From contig NZ_FXZH01000004.1 of the NCBI RefSeq assembly GCF_900169365.1, positions 208,603 to 272,602 on the forward strand: a stretch of 64,000 bases of DNA, in the 5' to 3' direction. The stretch comes from Brevibacterium sp. 239c (GTDB taxonomy: Bacteria > Actinomycetota > Actinomycetes > Actinomycetales > Brevibacteriaceae). Of this stretch, positions 1 to 10,221 are shown piece after piece (the first letter of the stretch is position 1; every line of letters begins with the position of its first letter). The translations under genes and the position numbers were made by a program. The notes below the pieces were generated by a model. That model ran no database searches, was not told the origin of the DNA, and saw only the letters and a program-made list of their open reading frames with translations.

Positions 1-247
1 CGGGGCGTCCTCATCGTCGCTCCACCTCGGCGATGGCTGGGCGGGTCGGCTATGGACATGGCTGGTCGCGATTCGTGTGTTCATGGCACCACTGTGGCGC
101 TCGTTGTGCCTGACCGGAAGATGTTTCTGCTCCGAGCGGGAATGCGCCGCTGTGAGCGGACGAGGAGCTTATGACCCCGGCGGCGGTGTGCTGCCGTGAT
201 AAAATCGATTGACGACTTCAGACTATTTGAATGGAAGGCCGACCGGA
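1..247. other. Left-edge region without a convincing gene
   Basis: I see no open frame with a recognisable product here. The last 40 bases hold a purine-rich GGAAGG (233-238) that serves as the ribosome binding site of the next gene. The stretch may be the upstream flank of a gene cut off by the window edge. Confidence 0.4.
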
Positions 248-553
248 ATGCTGCTGAACCTGTGGATGACAGTTCAGTTCATCGTGGTGCTCCTGAGCAC
301 CGATGCCGATACGGTCATTCCCCAGTCGTCCATGCATCTGATCGTCCTCGTCCTGCTGGGTGCCGCACTGCTGTCGCCGGTGGCACCCTGGGCGGCAAAG
401 GCTCTCGTCAGGGTTCTGTCCCTGGCTCCCCACGGTCCCTGGATGCGGCATGAGCGGACCGATGTTCGCCAATTCCGCATGCCCGAGGAACCTGGAACTC
501 CGGGCACCGCTCAAGCCAGAGCCCCCTCTTTCGTCGTTCGCTCCTTCGCCTGA
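248..553 (+). CDS. DUF6412-family small membrane protein
   Basis: This 101-residue protein has two hydrophobic segments (about residues 1-14 and 27-45), then a polar tail rich in Arg, Pro and Ser. The size, topology and position just upstream of a YidC-like gene match the actinobacterial DUF6412 family, whose function is unknown. I chose ATG 248 because GGAAGG lies 9 bases upstream; an ATG at 209 in the same frame lacks such a site. Placement beside the insertase suggests a role linked to membrane protein biogenesis, but that is only inferred from context. Confidence 0.6.
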   Translation: MLLNLWMTVQFIVVLLSTDADTVIPQSSMHLIVLVLLGAALLSPVAPWAAKALVRVLSLAPHGPWMRHERTDVRQFRMPEEPGTPGTAQARAPSFVVRSFA

Positions 554-741
554 ACGACGATGTGATCACCGTGCCCTGAAGCACGGACCCGACGTCACTC
601 CTGCTGCCTCTATAAGAGAGCCCGCCCGTGGTGTCGCCATGCGTCGTTCTGTCACTGAACCCCCATGACGACATCACGATTGCTGCACTTCGCTGCACGG
701 CCGAGTTGCCTGCACCGGCAGCGCCCAGGAGGGCCCTCACC

Positions 742-1554
742 ATGAACATCTACGCATTTCCACCCATCGAACTGCTCGTCAACGCCGCCTATTGGGTCGT
801 CACCTGGCTGACCGCCCTGCTTGATCCCCTGGCCGGCACCGCGAGCGCGGCACTGGCCATCGTGGTGCTCACGCTCGTAGTCCGCGCCGTCCTCATCCCG
901 GTCGGGCTGTCCCAGGTCAAAGCCGGAATCACCCGGCGTCGACTGGCCCCGAAGATCTCCGAACTGCAGACCCGCCACAAGAAGAATCCCGAGCTCATGC
1001 AGCAGAAGATCATGGAACTCTACAAGGAGGAGAAAGCCTCCCCGATGGCTGGCTGCCTGCCCGTGCTCGCACAGATGCCTGTACTCATGGCCGTCTACGG
1101 GATCTTCATCCAATCCACGATCGGCGGGCACGCGAATGAACTCCTCAATCACTCCCTGCTTGACATCCCCCTCAACGCCGGCTTCGTCAGTCTCCTGCGG
1201 TCCGGGGATCTGACAGCGGTCTCGGTCGCGGTCTTCGCGGTCATCGTCGTCGTCATCACCGTCGTTGCCGCCTTGTCGCGGCATCTGCTCACCCCCGATA
1301 TGCCGCAGACACCGCCTGCCCCGACTTCCGGTACGGACAAGCCTGCTATGCCGGACCTGTCCGGAATGACCAAGGTCTTAAGCTTCATGCCGTTCATGAC
1401 CGCTGTCATCGCGCTCTTCGTCCCCCTGGCGGCCACGCTCTATCTGATGACCACGACAACATGGACCTTGGCAGAACGCCTCGTGCTCAACCGTGCCCTC
1501 AAGGTCAATGTGAAGGGCGACGATGAGCGGGAACTGCAGAATTCCGCCGGCTGA
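742..1554 (+). CDS. yidC: YidC/Oxa1-family membrane protein insertase
   Basis: The 270-residue protein would insert proteins into the cytoplasmic membrane. After an N-terminal helix (about 11-28) comes a hydrophobic segment containing Arg48, the conserved Arg of the YidC hydrophilic groove. A charged cytoplasmic loop follows (about 57-92, rich in Lys, Arg and Glu), then PMAGCLPVLAQMPVLMAVY, typical of the family, and three further membrane segments. The start at ATG 742 is set by AGGAGG at 727-732. It is shorter than the main actinobacterial YidC (usually over 300 residues) and is not beside rpmH/rnpA, so it is probably a second, paralogous insertase that works with the DUF6412 protein upstream. 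Confidence 0.8.
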   Translation: MNIYAFPPIELLVNAAYWVVTWLTALLDPLAGTASAALAIVVLTLVVRAVLIPVGLSQVKAGITRRRLAPKISELQTRHKKNPELMQQKIMELYKEEKASPMAGCLPVLAQMPVLMAVYGIFIQSTIGGHANELLNHSLLDIPLNAGFVSLLRSGDLTAVSVAVFAVIVVVITVVAALSRHLLTPDMPQTPPAPTSGTDKPAMPDLSGMTKVLSFMPFMTAVIALFVPLAATLYLMTTTTWTLAERLVLNRALKVNVKGDDERELQNSAG

Positions 1555-1606
1555 ATGTGGAGTCTGGGAGTGTGTGCGTTCAGCCTCATGACATAGCATC
1601 GCCGGC

Positions 1607-2254
1607 ATGAACGTACGAAACTTCAGCGGCAGGCACGAGGAACTCGCACGCCGCCTGGTGGACGAACATGGTCATACGTTCGCGGCCGAGGCGGGGATCA
1701 CGTTGCGCGACAAACCCGCTCCCCTGTGGCAGCTCCTCGTCCTCAGCCTGCTGCTGTCGACTCGCATCAGCTCCGATATCGCACTCACCACCTCCCGGGA
1801 GCTCCTTTCCATGGGATGGAGGACGCCGCAGCGTCTGCGCCAGAGCACATGGCAGCAGCGCGTTGATGCTCTGGGACGAGGAGGTTACCGACGCTATGAC
1901 GAAAGCACAGCCACCCGCCTGGACGAGGCTGCCGCACTGCTGCTGACTCGGTGGGATGGCGACCTGCGGAGACTGCGCGAGGAAGCCGGTGGTGACCCGG
2001 CTCGGATCTCGAAACTCCTGCAGGAATTCACCGGGATCGGTCCCACCGGAGCCAGCATCTTCCTCCGCGAAGCACAGCAGGTGTGGACCGAGCTGCGACC
2101 CTACACCGACAAACTCGTCCTCAAGGGCGCCGCAGCAGCGGGCCTGCCAGACGATGCGAAGGGACTGGGTGAGTTGGTCGCGGGCGACGAATTCGTGAAC
2201 CTGGCAGCGGCACTCGTGAGAGTGGCTAGGGAGCCAGGCATCCTCAGCGACTGA
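1607..2254 (+). CDS. HhH-GPD (endonuclease III-like) family protein
   Basis: The 215-residue protein resembles the base-excision glycosylase fold of endonuclease III. The stretch LLSLLLSTRISSDIALTTS (about residues 45-65) matches the start of the HhH-GPD domain, and EFTGIGPTGASIFLRE (about 137-152) is the helix-hairpin-helix with its GIGP turn. The catalytic Lys normally follows the hairpin region and the catalytic Asp comes later; here no clear GVDTH-type Asp motif is seen. There is no C-terminal cysteine cluster for an iron-sulfur centre. It may therefore be a divergent or non-catalytic member. It stands alone on the plus strand and ends at the bidirectional terminator at 2316-2349. Confidence 0.6.
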   Translation: MNVRNFSGRHEELARRLVDEHGHTFAAEAGITLRDKPAPLWQLLVLSLLLSTRISSDIALTTSRELLSMGWRTPQRLRQSTWQQRVDALGRGGYRRYDESTATRLDEAAALLLTRWDGDLRRLREEAGGDPARISKLLQEFTGIGPTGASIFLREAQQVWTELRPYTDKLVLKGAAAAGLPDDAKGLGELVAGDEFVNLAAALVRVAREPGILSD

Positions 2255-2315
2255 CTCGGGGCGACCGGCTCACTGTCGCACGCCCACCTGGCAGACGCTC
2301 ACAAGACAGTAGAAA

Positions 2316-2349
2316 GCCCGGGCCAGAGATTGTCTCCTCTGGCCCGGGC
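2316..2349. terminator. Bidirectional rho-independent terminator
   Basis: A perfect 13-bp stem (2316-2328 with 2337-2349) has an 8-base loop and is followed by TTCTTTC on the plus strand and an A-rich flank on the other side. It lies between the convergent HhH-GPD and clpC genes and can serve both. Confidence 0.85.
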
Positions 2350-2372
2350 CTTCTTTCGTGCAGGTGGTCGCC

Positions 2373-4925
2373 TTATGCTGCCACGGGAACCTCGGGGATT
2401 CCCGCGATCACGCGCAGCTGCCCGTCTTCTACCGTGGCGCTGACGGTTCCACCCTCGGACACTGCCTCATTGACGAGGAGGTCTGCGATGCGGTCGTCGA
2501 GCTCACGCTGGATCACACGGCGCAGCGGACGGGCACCGAACTCGGGTTCGTACCCGGTGTCGGAGAGCCACTCCACAGCAGCCTCGGACACCTTCAGGCT
2601 GATGCCCTGTTTGGCCAGACGCTGCACCGACTGCTCCAGCTGGAGACGGACGATGACGGCCAGCTGCTCACGGTCGAGGCGCGAGAACATCACCGTTTCA
2701 TCGATCCGGTTGAGGAACTCGGGACGCATGAACTCCTTGAGCTTGCCCATCACCTTCGCACTCAGGTCCTTCTCGGTGACCTTCGCGTCGGTGGAGCTGA
2801 AGCCCAGCGGGGTACTGCCGGCCATGAACTCGGAGCCCAGGTTGCTCGTCATGATGATGACGGTGTTCCTGAAGTCCACGGTTCGGCCCTGACCATCGGT
2901 CAGACGACCGTCGTCGAGGACCTGGAGCAGCAGGTTGAATGCGTCCGGGTGCGCCTTCTCGACCTCGTCGAGCAAGATCACCGAGTACGGCTTGCGCCGG
3001 ACCTGTTCGGTGAGCTGGCCGGCCTCGTCGTAACCGACGTAGCCGGGAGGAGAACCCACCAGACGTGAGACGGTGTGACGCTCGCCGAATTCGCTCATGT
3101 CGAACCGGATCAGCGCCGACTCGTCGTCGAACAGGGTCGCAGCCAGAGACTTCGCCAGCTCCGTCTTACCTACACCGGTGGGGCCCAAGAAGAGGAAGCT
3201 GCCTATGGGACGGTTCGGGTCCCCCATACCCACCTGCGACCGACGCACGGCCTTCGACACCGCAGTCACGGCATCGTTCTGGCCGATGACGCGACCGTGG
3301 AGGATCTCTTCGAGTCTAGACAACTTGGCTTTCTGCCCCTGAGTCATGCTCGCCGCCGGAATTCCGGTGGCTCGGGACACGACCTGTGCGATCTGGTCGG
3401 CGTCGACGACGCTGGGCTTGGCGTCGGCCCTAGCCTGCACCGCACTTTCGTCCGGGTTCTCTGCCGCATGCAGCTTCTCCCCCAGGCTCATGATCTCGTC
3501 GCGCAGTTCCCCAGCACGCTCATAGTTCTCTTCGCCGATCGCGGTGTTCTTCTCGGTCTCGAGGCGTTCGATCTCTGCACGCAGAGCCTTGGCATCGACC
3601 TTGGGTCCGCGCTTCAGCGACAGTCGGGCACCCGCCTGATCGATGAGGTCGATTGCCTTGTCCGGCAGGAACCTGTCGTTGATGTAACGATCGGAAAGTT
3701 CCACCGAGGCGCGGATCGCCTCGGGTGTGTAGGTCACGTTGTGGTGCTCGGCGTAGCGGTCCTTGAGCCCGTCGAGGATGGTCACTGCATCCTCGATGTT
3801 GGGCTCTCCGATGCGCACCGGCTGGAACCGACGTTCGAGAGCTGAGTCCTTCTCAATCGTCCGGTATTCCTTGAGCGTGGTCGCACCCAGCAGGTGCAGA
3901 TCTCCGCGGGCCAGTCGGGGTTTGAGGATGTTGCCGGCGTCCATCGAGTTGGATTCGCCATTGCCGCCGGCTCCGACGAGGGTGTGAAGCTCATCTACGA
4001 AGACGATCATCTCGCCGTCCTCGGCGATTTCGTCGAGCGCACCGGTCAGGCGCTCCTCGAAGTCACCGCGGTAACGGGTTCCCGCGAGCATTCCCGGCAG
4101 ATCGAGTGCGATGACGCGTTTGCCGGAGAGCTGCGCCGGGATCTCACCGGCGTGGATGGCCTGCGCCAGTCCTTCTGCGATCGCGGTCTTGCCGACACCG
4201 GCCTCACCGAGGAGTACCGGGTTGTTCTTGGTGCGGCGGGCCAAGATCTCGATCGTCTCCTGGATCTCCTCGGCACGTCCGATCACCGGGTCGAGTTCAC
4301 CGTCTGCTGCCAGCGCCGTGAGGTCCGTGCCGAATCGCTCGAGCATGGTCTCGTCCGGCTGGCCTGCGCCGGGCCCGCCTTGTGGGTCACCGGCTTCGGC
4401 GGCTTCTGCTCCGGCCTGCAGTCGTTCCTGTGTCACGCCCGCCTGGGCGAGGATGCGACCGGCAGGCATCTCGTGGTTGAGCACGAAGGCGAAGAACAGG
4501 TGCTCCGGGTCGACGTAGGTCGAGCCGAACGCCCGCGCCACTTGGTAGGCGTCGAGGAGCGCACGCTGACCGGAACCGGTCAGAGTCAGTGGGCCCTCGG
4601 GCTTTGTGCTCGAGGATGCTGGCAGACGCTCTTCCACGGCATGGGCGACCTGCTCGGGGTCAGCGCCCGCTTGACGGATCGCTGAGACACCGGGTTCGGT
4701 CTCTGCCATGGTGCGCAGAATGTGCAGGGCGTCGACCTCTGCCTGACCGTGCTCTCTGGCATAGTCAGCGGCGTTGTCGATGACCTCGTGGCTGCGTTTG
4801 CTCAGCAGCTTGTTGATGTCGACGCTGCGCCCCTTGCGCGCGCCCTGCTGTCCCTGCAGAAAACGGGCAAGGAACTCGTCGAATGAATCTCCGCCAGAAC
4901 CGGCGGATCCGAAGAACGTAGCCAA
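2373..4925 (-). CDS. ClpC-type ATP-dependent unfoldase (Clp/Hsp100 AAA+)
   Basis: This 850-residue Hsp100 unfoldase would thread proteins into ClpP or disaggregate them. It has an N-terminal Clp repeat domain (about 45-160), AAA1 with Walker A GEAGVGKT (near residue 240) and Walker B VFVDELH, a UVR-like middle segment ([13 protein letters not shown]), and AAA2 with Walker A GPTGVGKT (near 581) and Walker [18 protein letters not shown] loop in AAA2 (after [12 protein letters not shown]) resembles the LGF loop that contacts ClpP. I chose a TTG start (4925) because AGGAGGT lies 7 bases upstream and the protein then begins MATFFGSAG; the upstream ATG (4967) has no such site. The N-terminal linker rich in Gly, Asp and Ser differs from ClpC1, so this is likely an additional Clp ATPase. 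Confidence 0.88.
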   Translation of the reverse strand: MATFFGSAGSGGDSFDEFLARFLQGQQGARKGRSVDINKLLSKRSHEVIDNAADYAREHGQAEVDALHILRTMAETEPGVSAIRQAGADPEQVAHAVEERLPASSSTKPEGPLTLTGSGQRALLDAYQVARAFGSTYVDPEHLFFAFVLNHEMPAGRILAQAGVTQERLQAGAEAAEAGDPQGGPGAGQPDETMLERFGTDLTALAADGELDPVIGRAEEIQETIEILARRTKNNPVLLGEAGVGKTAIAEGLAQAIHAGEIPAQLSGKRVIALDLPGMLAGTRYRGDFEERLTGALDEIAEDGEMIVFVDELHTLVGAGGNGESNSMDAGNILKPRLARGDLHLLGATTLKEYRTIEKDSALERRFQPVRIGEPNIEDAVTILDGLKDRYAEHHNVTYTPEAIRASVELSDRYINDRFLPDKAIDLIDQAGARLSLKRGPKVDAKALRAEIERLETEKNTAIGEENYERAGELRDEIMSLGEKLHAAENPDESAVQARADAKPSVVDADQIAQVVSRATGIPAASMTQGQKAKLSRLEEILHGRVIGQNDAVTAVSKAVRRSQVGMGDPNRPIGSFLFLGPTGVGKTELAKSLAATLFDDESALIRFDMSEFGERHTVSRLVGSPPGYVGYDEAGQLTEQVRRKPYSVILLDEVEKAHPDAFNLLLQVLDDGRLTDGQGRTVDFRNTVIIMTSNLGSEFMAGSTPLGFSSTDAKVTEKDLSAKVMGKLKEFMRPEFLNRIDETVMFSRLDREQLAVIVRLQLEQSVQRLAKQGISLKVSEAAVEWLSDTGYEPEFGARPLRRVIQRELDDRIADLLVNEAVSEGGTVSATVEDGQLRVIAGIPEVPVAA

Positions 4926-5015
4926 TCTGACCTCCTGTCGAAAGTTGAGCCTATACGACTCAATCAACGACGAAGGGGGCGGTCTTATTCCCGCAGCGAC
5001 TCTGCGATCTGTGTC

Positions 5016-5885
<870 letters not shown>

Positions 5886-5896
5886 TCAGTCGATCC

Positions 5897-6565
5897 TCAG
5901 AACTCGAGGACACCGCTGGGACCGCGCAGGCGTGCATGCAGTCGGTGTTCGCTGCCTTCGACAATCTGGGTATCGTCGGCACCGAGCACCTCGAGGGCAC
6001 GGCGGGTCGCCTCGGCGTCCGGGGATTCGATGGAGAACTCTTCGAGCTCCACCGTCGGCAAGGCCGCCTCGGCGGGGTGGGCCGATTCGCCCCAGTCGAT
6101 GAGGAAGGGCTGAGTGCCCTTGGCCGGCAGCGGAGTCCTGGAGGTCAGCCGCCATTCCAGCAGCTCTCCCTCGGCGGTCTCCCGGGACATATCGCGGACC
6201 TCGCCGAAGTCGATTCCCTCGGTATTGGCACCGGCGACCTTCGCGAGGAATGCGTGCGGATGGATCGCCCAGGTCTGCAGGGTCAGGCCCTCTGCAAGGT
6301 GCGCGTCGAGTGGCAGCGTGCCGTCTGCCGGTGGCGTCTGCTGCGGGTCCGGGCCCAGGATCTCGAGGTAGGTGTGGGCGTCGGCGGGCCCGCCTGCAGT
6401 GGTGAGACCGACAAGATAGTTCGCGGTTCCTCGGCCGGGATGACACCCACCGGCGACGGCGCGGACTCCGGTGAGGCGCTCGAATTCAGCGACCCCGGCT
6501 TCGAGCTCGGGCACCGTGATGATGAGGTGGTCAAGATTGGCGGGAATCGTACTCAGATCGTCCAT
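5897..6565 (-). CDS. VOC superfamily (glyoxalase-like) protein
   Basis: The 222-residue protein has the glyoxalase_3-like layout: LDHLIITVPELEAGVAEFERLTG at the N terminus, an HPGRGTANYLVGL stretch, then YLEILGPDP, and a second half with FLIDWG and EEFSIESPD. VOC proteins use paired beta-alpha-beta-beta-beta modules to hold a metal and act as dioxygenases, isomerases or lyases; the substrate cannot be read here. It is a tandem paralogue of the gene upstream, with which it overlaps by 13 bases, so the two are probably translated together. Confidence 0.75.
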   Translation of the reverse strand: MDDLSTIPANLDHLIITVPELEAGVAEFERLTGVRAVAGGCHPGRGTANYLVGLTTAGGPADAHTYLEILGPDPQQTPPADGTLPLDAHLAEGLTLQTWAIHPHAFLAKVAGANTEGIDFGEVRDMSRETAEGELLEWRLTSRTPLPAKGTQPFLIDWGESAHPAEAALPTVELEEFSIESPDAEATRRALEVLGADDTQIVEGSEHRLHARLRGPSGVLEF

Positions 6566-7218
6566 GATCCACCAGGACCTTTCAGTGTGGCGTGCAGGGC
6601 TTCTGTGACGCCTGCTTCAACCTCGATGGTAGCCCCCAAGGATCGCAGAACTCTGGATGTTGTGTCTACATCCGTACTCGTCGCCCAGAACCGCTCGAGG
6701 CTGACCACAGGCATCGGCTGCCGCGCGGGATGCGGAGAACTCTTCCAGTCGATGAGGAACGGCTGGATTCCTCCCAGCGCCAGTGGATTGCGCCTCGTCA
6801 GCCTCCAGTCGAGAAGCGCGCCTTCAGGGGTGCGGCGGGTCATGTCATGCACCTCGCCGAGGTCGACCCTCGGTTCGCTCGAACGCTCGGCTGACCGCGG
6901 GGAACGTGCGCACGAAGTCACGACTGCGTCGAAATCGGGCGGGTGGATCGCCCACCGCTGCACCGTGGGCTCGGTGATCCCCGCCAAGCGCGAGGCGGCA
7001 AGGGCTGGGTCCTGCTCGGGGTCGGGCCCGAGGATCTCGAGGTAGTTGTCGCGGCGAACCTCAACCTCGAGGCCGAGCAGAGCATTCGCCGTACCCAGAC
7101 CCGGATGGGCCCCGCCGGGAATAGCCTTCACCCCGAGGGAGTTGCTATATTGCTCAACACTTTCGGCGAGATTCGGCACGGCAATGACGAGATGATCAAA
7201 ATCGGGAGGCAACAACAT
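6553..7218 (-). CDS. VOC superfamily (glyoxalase-like) protein, tandem paralogue
   Basis: This 221-residue protein aligns along its length with the neighbour at 5897-6565: FDHLVIAVPNLAESVEQYSNSLG, HPGLGTANALLGL, NYLEILGPDPE and FLIDWKSSPHPA occupy the same places. The pair probably arose by duplication and may form a heteromer or act on related substrates. It starts at 7218, facing the ABC importer operon across a 220-bp shared control region, which suggests the VOC pair belongs to the same pathway. The substrate is unknown. Confidence 0.75.
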   Translation of the reverse strand: MLLPPDFDHLVIAVPNLAESVEQYSNSLGVKAIPGGAHPGLGTANALLGLEVEVRRDNYLEILGPDPEQDPALAASRLAGITEPTVQRWAIHPPDFDAVVTSCARSPRSAERSSEPRVDLGEVHDMTRRTPEGALLDWRLTRRNPLALGGIQPFLIDWKSSPHPARQPMPVVSLERFWATSTDVDTTSRVLRSLGATIEVEAGVTEALHATLKGPGGSWTI

Positions 7219-7226
7219 GACTCAAT

Positions 7227-7269
7227 GTTAAGCGATCGGATTGACTGCCAGCATGCCGATGCGCTTAAC
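7227..7269. promoter_or_regulatory. Imperfect inverted repeat in the VOC/ABC divergent region
   Basis: GTTAAGCGATCGG (7227-7239) is mirrored by CCGATGCGCTTAAC (7256-7269) with one bulged base. It lies just upstream of the VOC pair and about 170 bp before the ABC operon. It could be an operator for either direction, but no regulator gene is adjacent. Confidence 0.35.
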
Positions 7270-7438
7270 TCAAAGCATGCAGACACCCCCAGAGGCCCGA
7301 ATGCTGTGGCGCCGGCTTCACATCGACCTCAAAAAGGTCACCAGCTCCAATTGTTGAGCTATATCGACGATTAGTTGAGCGATCTGAAAAACAGGCCCAC
7401 CCCAATCTCGGTTTCATCTGCACAAAGGACCACATTCC

Positions 7439-9148
7439 ATGACGGACCTCCGTCCCTCCACCTCGGCGAGCCCCGGGCGCACCTACGGCCGCCGCAATTT
7501 CCTCAGCCTCGGACTGGGTTTGGGCACCATCATCACGCTCAGCGCGTGCATCCCCACCGACAATGCCCCATCGGCCCAGGATGGCCACCCGGTGCAGGGC
7601 GGGGTCCTCACGTACTTCGAGCCCCAGACGTGGACACTGCTCTACCCGCCCTCGGTCGGGTTCTATCCCAACGGCGGCATCATGAACAACATCTCCGCAC
7701 GATTGCTGTGGCAGGACCCGGAAACCCTCGAACTCCACCCCTGGCTGGCCACGGAGCTGCCGGAGATCAACGAGAACGCCACCGAGTTCACCTTCACCAT
7801 CCGTCGGGGAGTGACCTACTCCGACGGTTCGGCGCTGACGGCGAAGAACGTGGCGAAGAACTTCGACCTCTTCGGACGAGGCGACGAGGCACGCACTCTT
7901 CCGGTCTCCGAGCAGATCTCGAACTACGAGCGCAGCGAGGTCCTCGGTGAGAACACGGTCCGCTTCCACTTCAGCGCCCCTTCCCCCGGCTTCGCGCAGG
8001 CGACATCGACGATGAACGCCGGCCTGCTCGCAGATTCGACGCTGGGACTCGACGCCGAGGGCTTCGGGCCCGGAGGCGCCACCGGAATCCACACCTGCGG
8101 GCCCTTCCACATCACCGAGGAGACGATCGGCACGAAGCTGTCCGTGCGGGTCCGCGAGGACTACGACTGGGCGCCACCACACCTGAAACATCAGGGACGA
8201 GCCCACCTAGACGGCATCGACTACCTGACCAACAACGAGTACTCGGTACGCATCGGCGCCGTGCTCTCCGGACAGGCCGACGGTGTCCGCGACGTCCAGG
8301 CCCCCGACGAATCGCGGGTGACCGAGCAGGGTCTGCGCCTCTACGCCAAGGCCACGAACGGCATCAACAACAGCATCAACTTCCGGTTCCGGCACGAACT
8401 GCTCTCCGACCTCAAAGTCAGGCAGGCGATCATCTCCGCCGTTGACCGGCAGGAGATCGTCGACAAGCTCTTCACCCCCAACTACCCCTTGGCGACCGGG
8501 CTCCTGGCCAAGGGCGCCATGGGCTACAAGGATCAGTCGGGATCGTGGGTCCACGATCCGAAGGCGGCGAACCGACTCCTCGACGAGGCCGGCTGGGCCG
8601 AGCGCAATGCCGCCGGTTTCCGCATCAAGGACGGCCAGATCCTTCAGCTGTCCGTCAACATCGCCCTGCCGCAGCCACGCTCGAATGAGGTGCAGACGCT
8701 CATCCAGCAGCAGTTGCGCCACGTCGGCGTACGTCTGTCCATCAACCCCGGCGACCAGTCCAAACAGACCCTGGATGCTCTCGACCTCGATACGATCCAG
8801 ATCTACCATTCGATGGTCGCCCGCGCGGACTTCGACAATCTGCGCTCGAACTACTCCTCAGTCAACCGTGACGTCTTCCTCAACGGCAAGGACCGCGATG
8901 ACGCCGCCGATGAGAGCATCGACCCCGAGATCGACCGGTTGTTGGACGAACTCGCCTCGGAACCCGTGACGAAGAAGCGGCAGAAAGCCGCAGAGAAGGT
9001 CCAGGACTACCTCGTCGAGAACGCCTATGTGCTGCCGTTCTTCGAAGAGCCCCAGGTCTTCTCCTTCCGTCGCCGGGTCAACGGATTCGCGACCGAACCG
9101 GTGGGCCGCCCCGACTTCTACAGCACATGGTTGGCAGGTCAGAAATGA
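7439..9148 (+). CDS. ABC importer substrate-binding lipoprotein (SBP family 5, TIGR04028-like)
   Basis: The 569-residue protein is the extracellular binding component of a peptide/nickel-type importer. The N terminus holds a possible Tat signal (RRNFLSLGLG, Arg18-Arg19) and lipobox LSAC with Cys37 as the lipid anchor. The mature part has family-5 landmarks: FTFTIRRGVTYSDGSALTAKNV near 120 and a LKVRQAIISAVDRQEIVDKLF stretch near 325. The gene order with a luciferase-like monooxygenase and a CMD/AhpD protein matches the neighbourhood defined by TIGR04027-TIGR04030, where this protein would be TIGR04028. The ligand is unknown. Its stop overlaps the next start (ATGA at 9145). Confidence 0.85.
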   Translation: MTDLRPSTSASPGRTYGRRNFLSLGLGLGTIITLSACIPTDNAPSAQDGHPVQGGVLTYFEPQTWTLLYPPSVGFYPNGGIMNNISARLLWQDPETLELHPWLATELPEINENATEFTFTIRRGVTYSDGSALTAKNVAKNFDLFGRGDEARTLPVSEQISNYERSEVLGENTVRFHFSAPSPGFAQATSTMNAGLLADSTLGLDAEGFGPGGATGIHTCGPFHITEETIGTKLSVRVREDYDWAPPHLKHQGRAHLDGIDYLTNNEYSVRIGAVLSGQADGVRDVQAPDESRVTEQGLRLYAKATNGINNSINFRFRHELLSDLKVRQAIISAVDRQEIVDKLFTPNYPLATGLLAKGAMGYKDQSGSWVHDPKAANRLLDEAGWAERNAAGFRIKDGQILQLSVNIALPQPRSNEVQTLIQQQLRHVGVRLSINPGDQSKQTLDALDLDTIQIYHSMVARADFDNLRSNYSSVNRDVFLNGKDRDDAADESIDPEIDRLLDELASEPVTKKRQKAAEKVQDYLVENAYVLPFFEEPQVFSFRRRVNGFATEPVGRPDFYSTWLAGQK

Positions 9149-10221
9149 TCCTCGATATCCGTTACTTCTTCCTGCGCCTGGGCCAGGCTCTGCTGGTCCT
9201 GTTGCTGGCGTTCACGGCCGCCTTCATCCTGCTCAGCCTCATCCCCGGCGACGGCGTCACCGCCCGATTCGCGGATCCAGCGCTGGGTCTCTCGCCCGAT
9301 CAGATCGCAACGATCCGGACCGAGACCGGGGCCGATGAATCGTGGATCAGCCGCTACTTCCTCAGCCTCGGCGGGTTCCTCACCGGCAACTTCGGCTTCT
9401 CCGTCCAGACAGGTGCTGCCGTGTCGACGATCATCGCCGCGGCCCTGCCCTCGACCGCGGTGCTCGCCCTGTCCGGGTTCGTCTCCGCCCTGGTCCTGGC
9501 CGTCCTCATCGCGGTGCTGGCCACCTACGGGCCTTATCGCTGGCTGCGGAGGTTCCTCGACTCGGTGCCCAGCCTGTTCATCTCGATTCCCGTTTTCTGG
9601 TTGGGGATCCTGCTCATCCAGATCTTCTCCTTCCAGTTCGGCCTGGTCTCCGTCGTCTCCCCCGGCCCCGCCGAGGCGCTCGTCCTCCCGACACTGACCG
9701 TGGCGGTTCCGCTCTCGGCCCCGATCGCGCAGGTGCTCATCCGCTCCATCACCGACGTCAAGGCCTCCGGGTTCGTCAAGGTCACCGCGGCGAAGGGTGC
9801 CAGCGAACTGTGGATCCTCGTTCACGCTGTGGCTCGCAATGCGGTCCTGCCTGGGCTCACGATCATCGGTCTGGTCTTCGGTGAACTCGTCGCCGGTGCC
9901 GTGGTCACCGAGACAGTGTTCGGCCGCAACGGCATCGGGCAGATCACCGCGCAGGCAGTGACCCACCGCGACAATCCGATCCTCCTGGCCGTCGTCGCCA
10001 TCGCAACCTTGGCCTACGTGATCATCAACCTCATCGTCGATCTCCTCTACCCCGTCATCGACGTGCGCCTGCGCACTCAGCCCGGGCCCACCTCGGCGGG
10101 GAAGAAGCCTTCCGACGAGCCCACCCGCCGGGCGCTGACAACGACCGCCGCCAGCGTCGGAGTCAACCTGATCTGGGATGAGACACCCGGGACGTCCACG
10201 ACGAAAGGCGGGGACTCATGA
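9145..10221 (+). CDS. ABC importer permease (DppB-type)
   Basis: The 358-residue membrane protein is the first of two channel subunits. Residues 1-30 form the first membrane helix, and the typical DppB extracytoplasmic segment and four or five more helices follow. The EAA loop that docks to the ATPase is seen as VKVTAAKGASELWILVHAVARNAVLPGLTIIG (about 211-242). I start it at ATG 9145, which overlaps the previous stop as ATGA and implies translational coupling; an ATG 18 bases upstream is in the same frame but lies inside the previous gene. A polar 45-residue C-terminal extension is unusual. Confidence 0.88.
   Translation: MILDIRYFFLRLGQALLVLLLAFTAAFILLSLIPGDGVTARFADPALGLSPDQIATIRTETGADESWISRYFLSLGGFLTGNFGFSVQTGAAVSTIIAAALPSTAVLALSGFVSALVLAVLIAVLATYGPYRWLRRFLDSVPSLFISIPVFWLGILLIQIFSFQFGLVSVVSPGPAEALVLPTLTVAVPLSAPIAQVLIRSITDVKASGFVKVTAAKGASELWILVHAVARNAVLPGLTIIGLVFGELVAGAVVTETVFGRNGIGQITAQAVTHRDNPILLAVVAIATLAYVIINLIVDLLYPVIDVRLRTQPGPTSAGKKPSDEPTRRALTTTAASVGVNLIWDETPGTSTTKGGDS

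Noticed and set aside
529..562. Terminator at the end of the DUF6412 gene
   Set aside because: CGTCGTTC and GAACGACG can pair, but the stem overlaps the coding end, the loop is large and there is no T-run.
375..1300. Long minus-strand frames opposite yidC
   Set aside because: They are Asp/Arg/Gly-rich shadows produced by high GC at third positions, without a start signal or recognisable domain.
4926..4967. Fourteen extra N-terminal codons for the ClpC-type protein
   Set aside because: The upstream ATG has no ribosome binding site, while TTG 4925 has AGGAGGT at the right distance and starts the conserved sequence.
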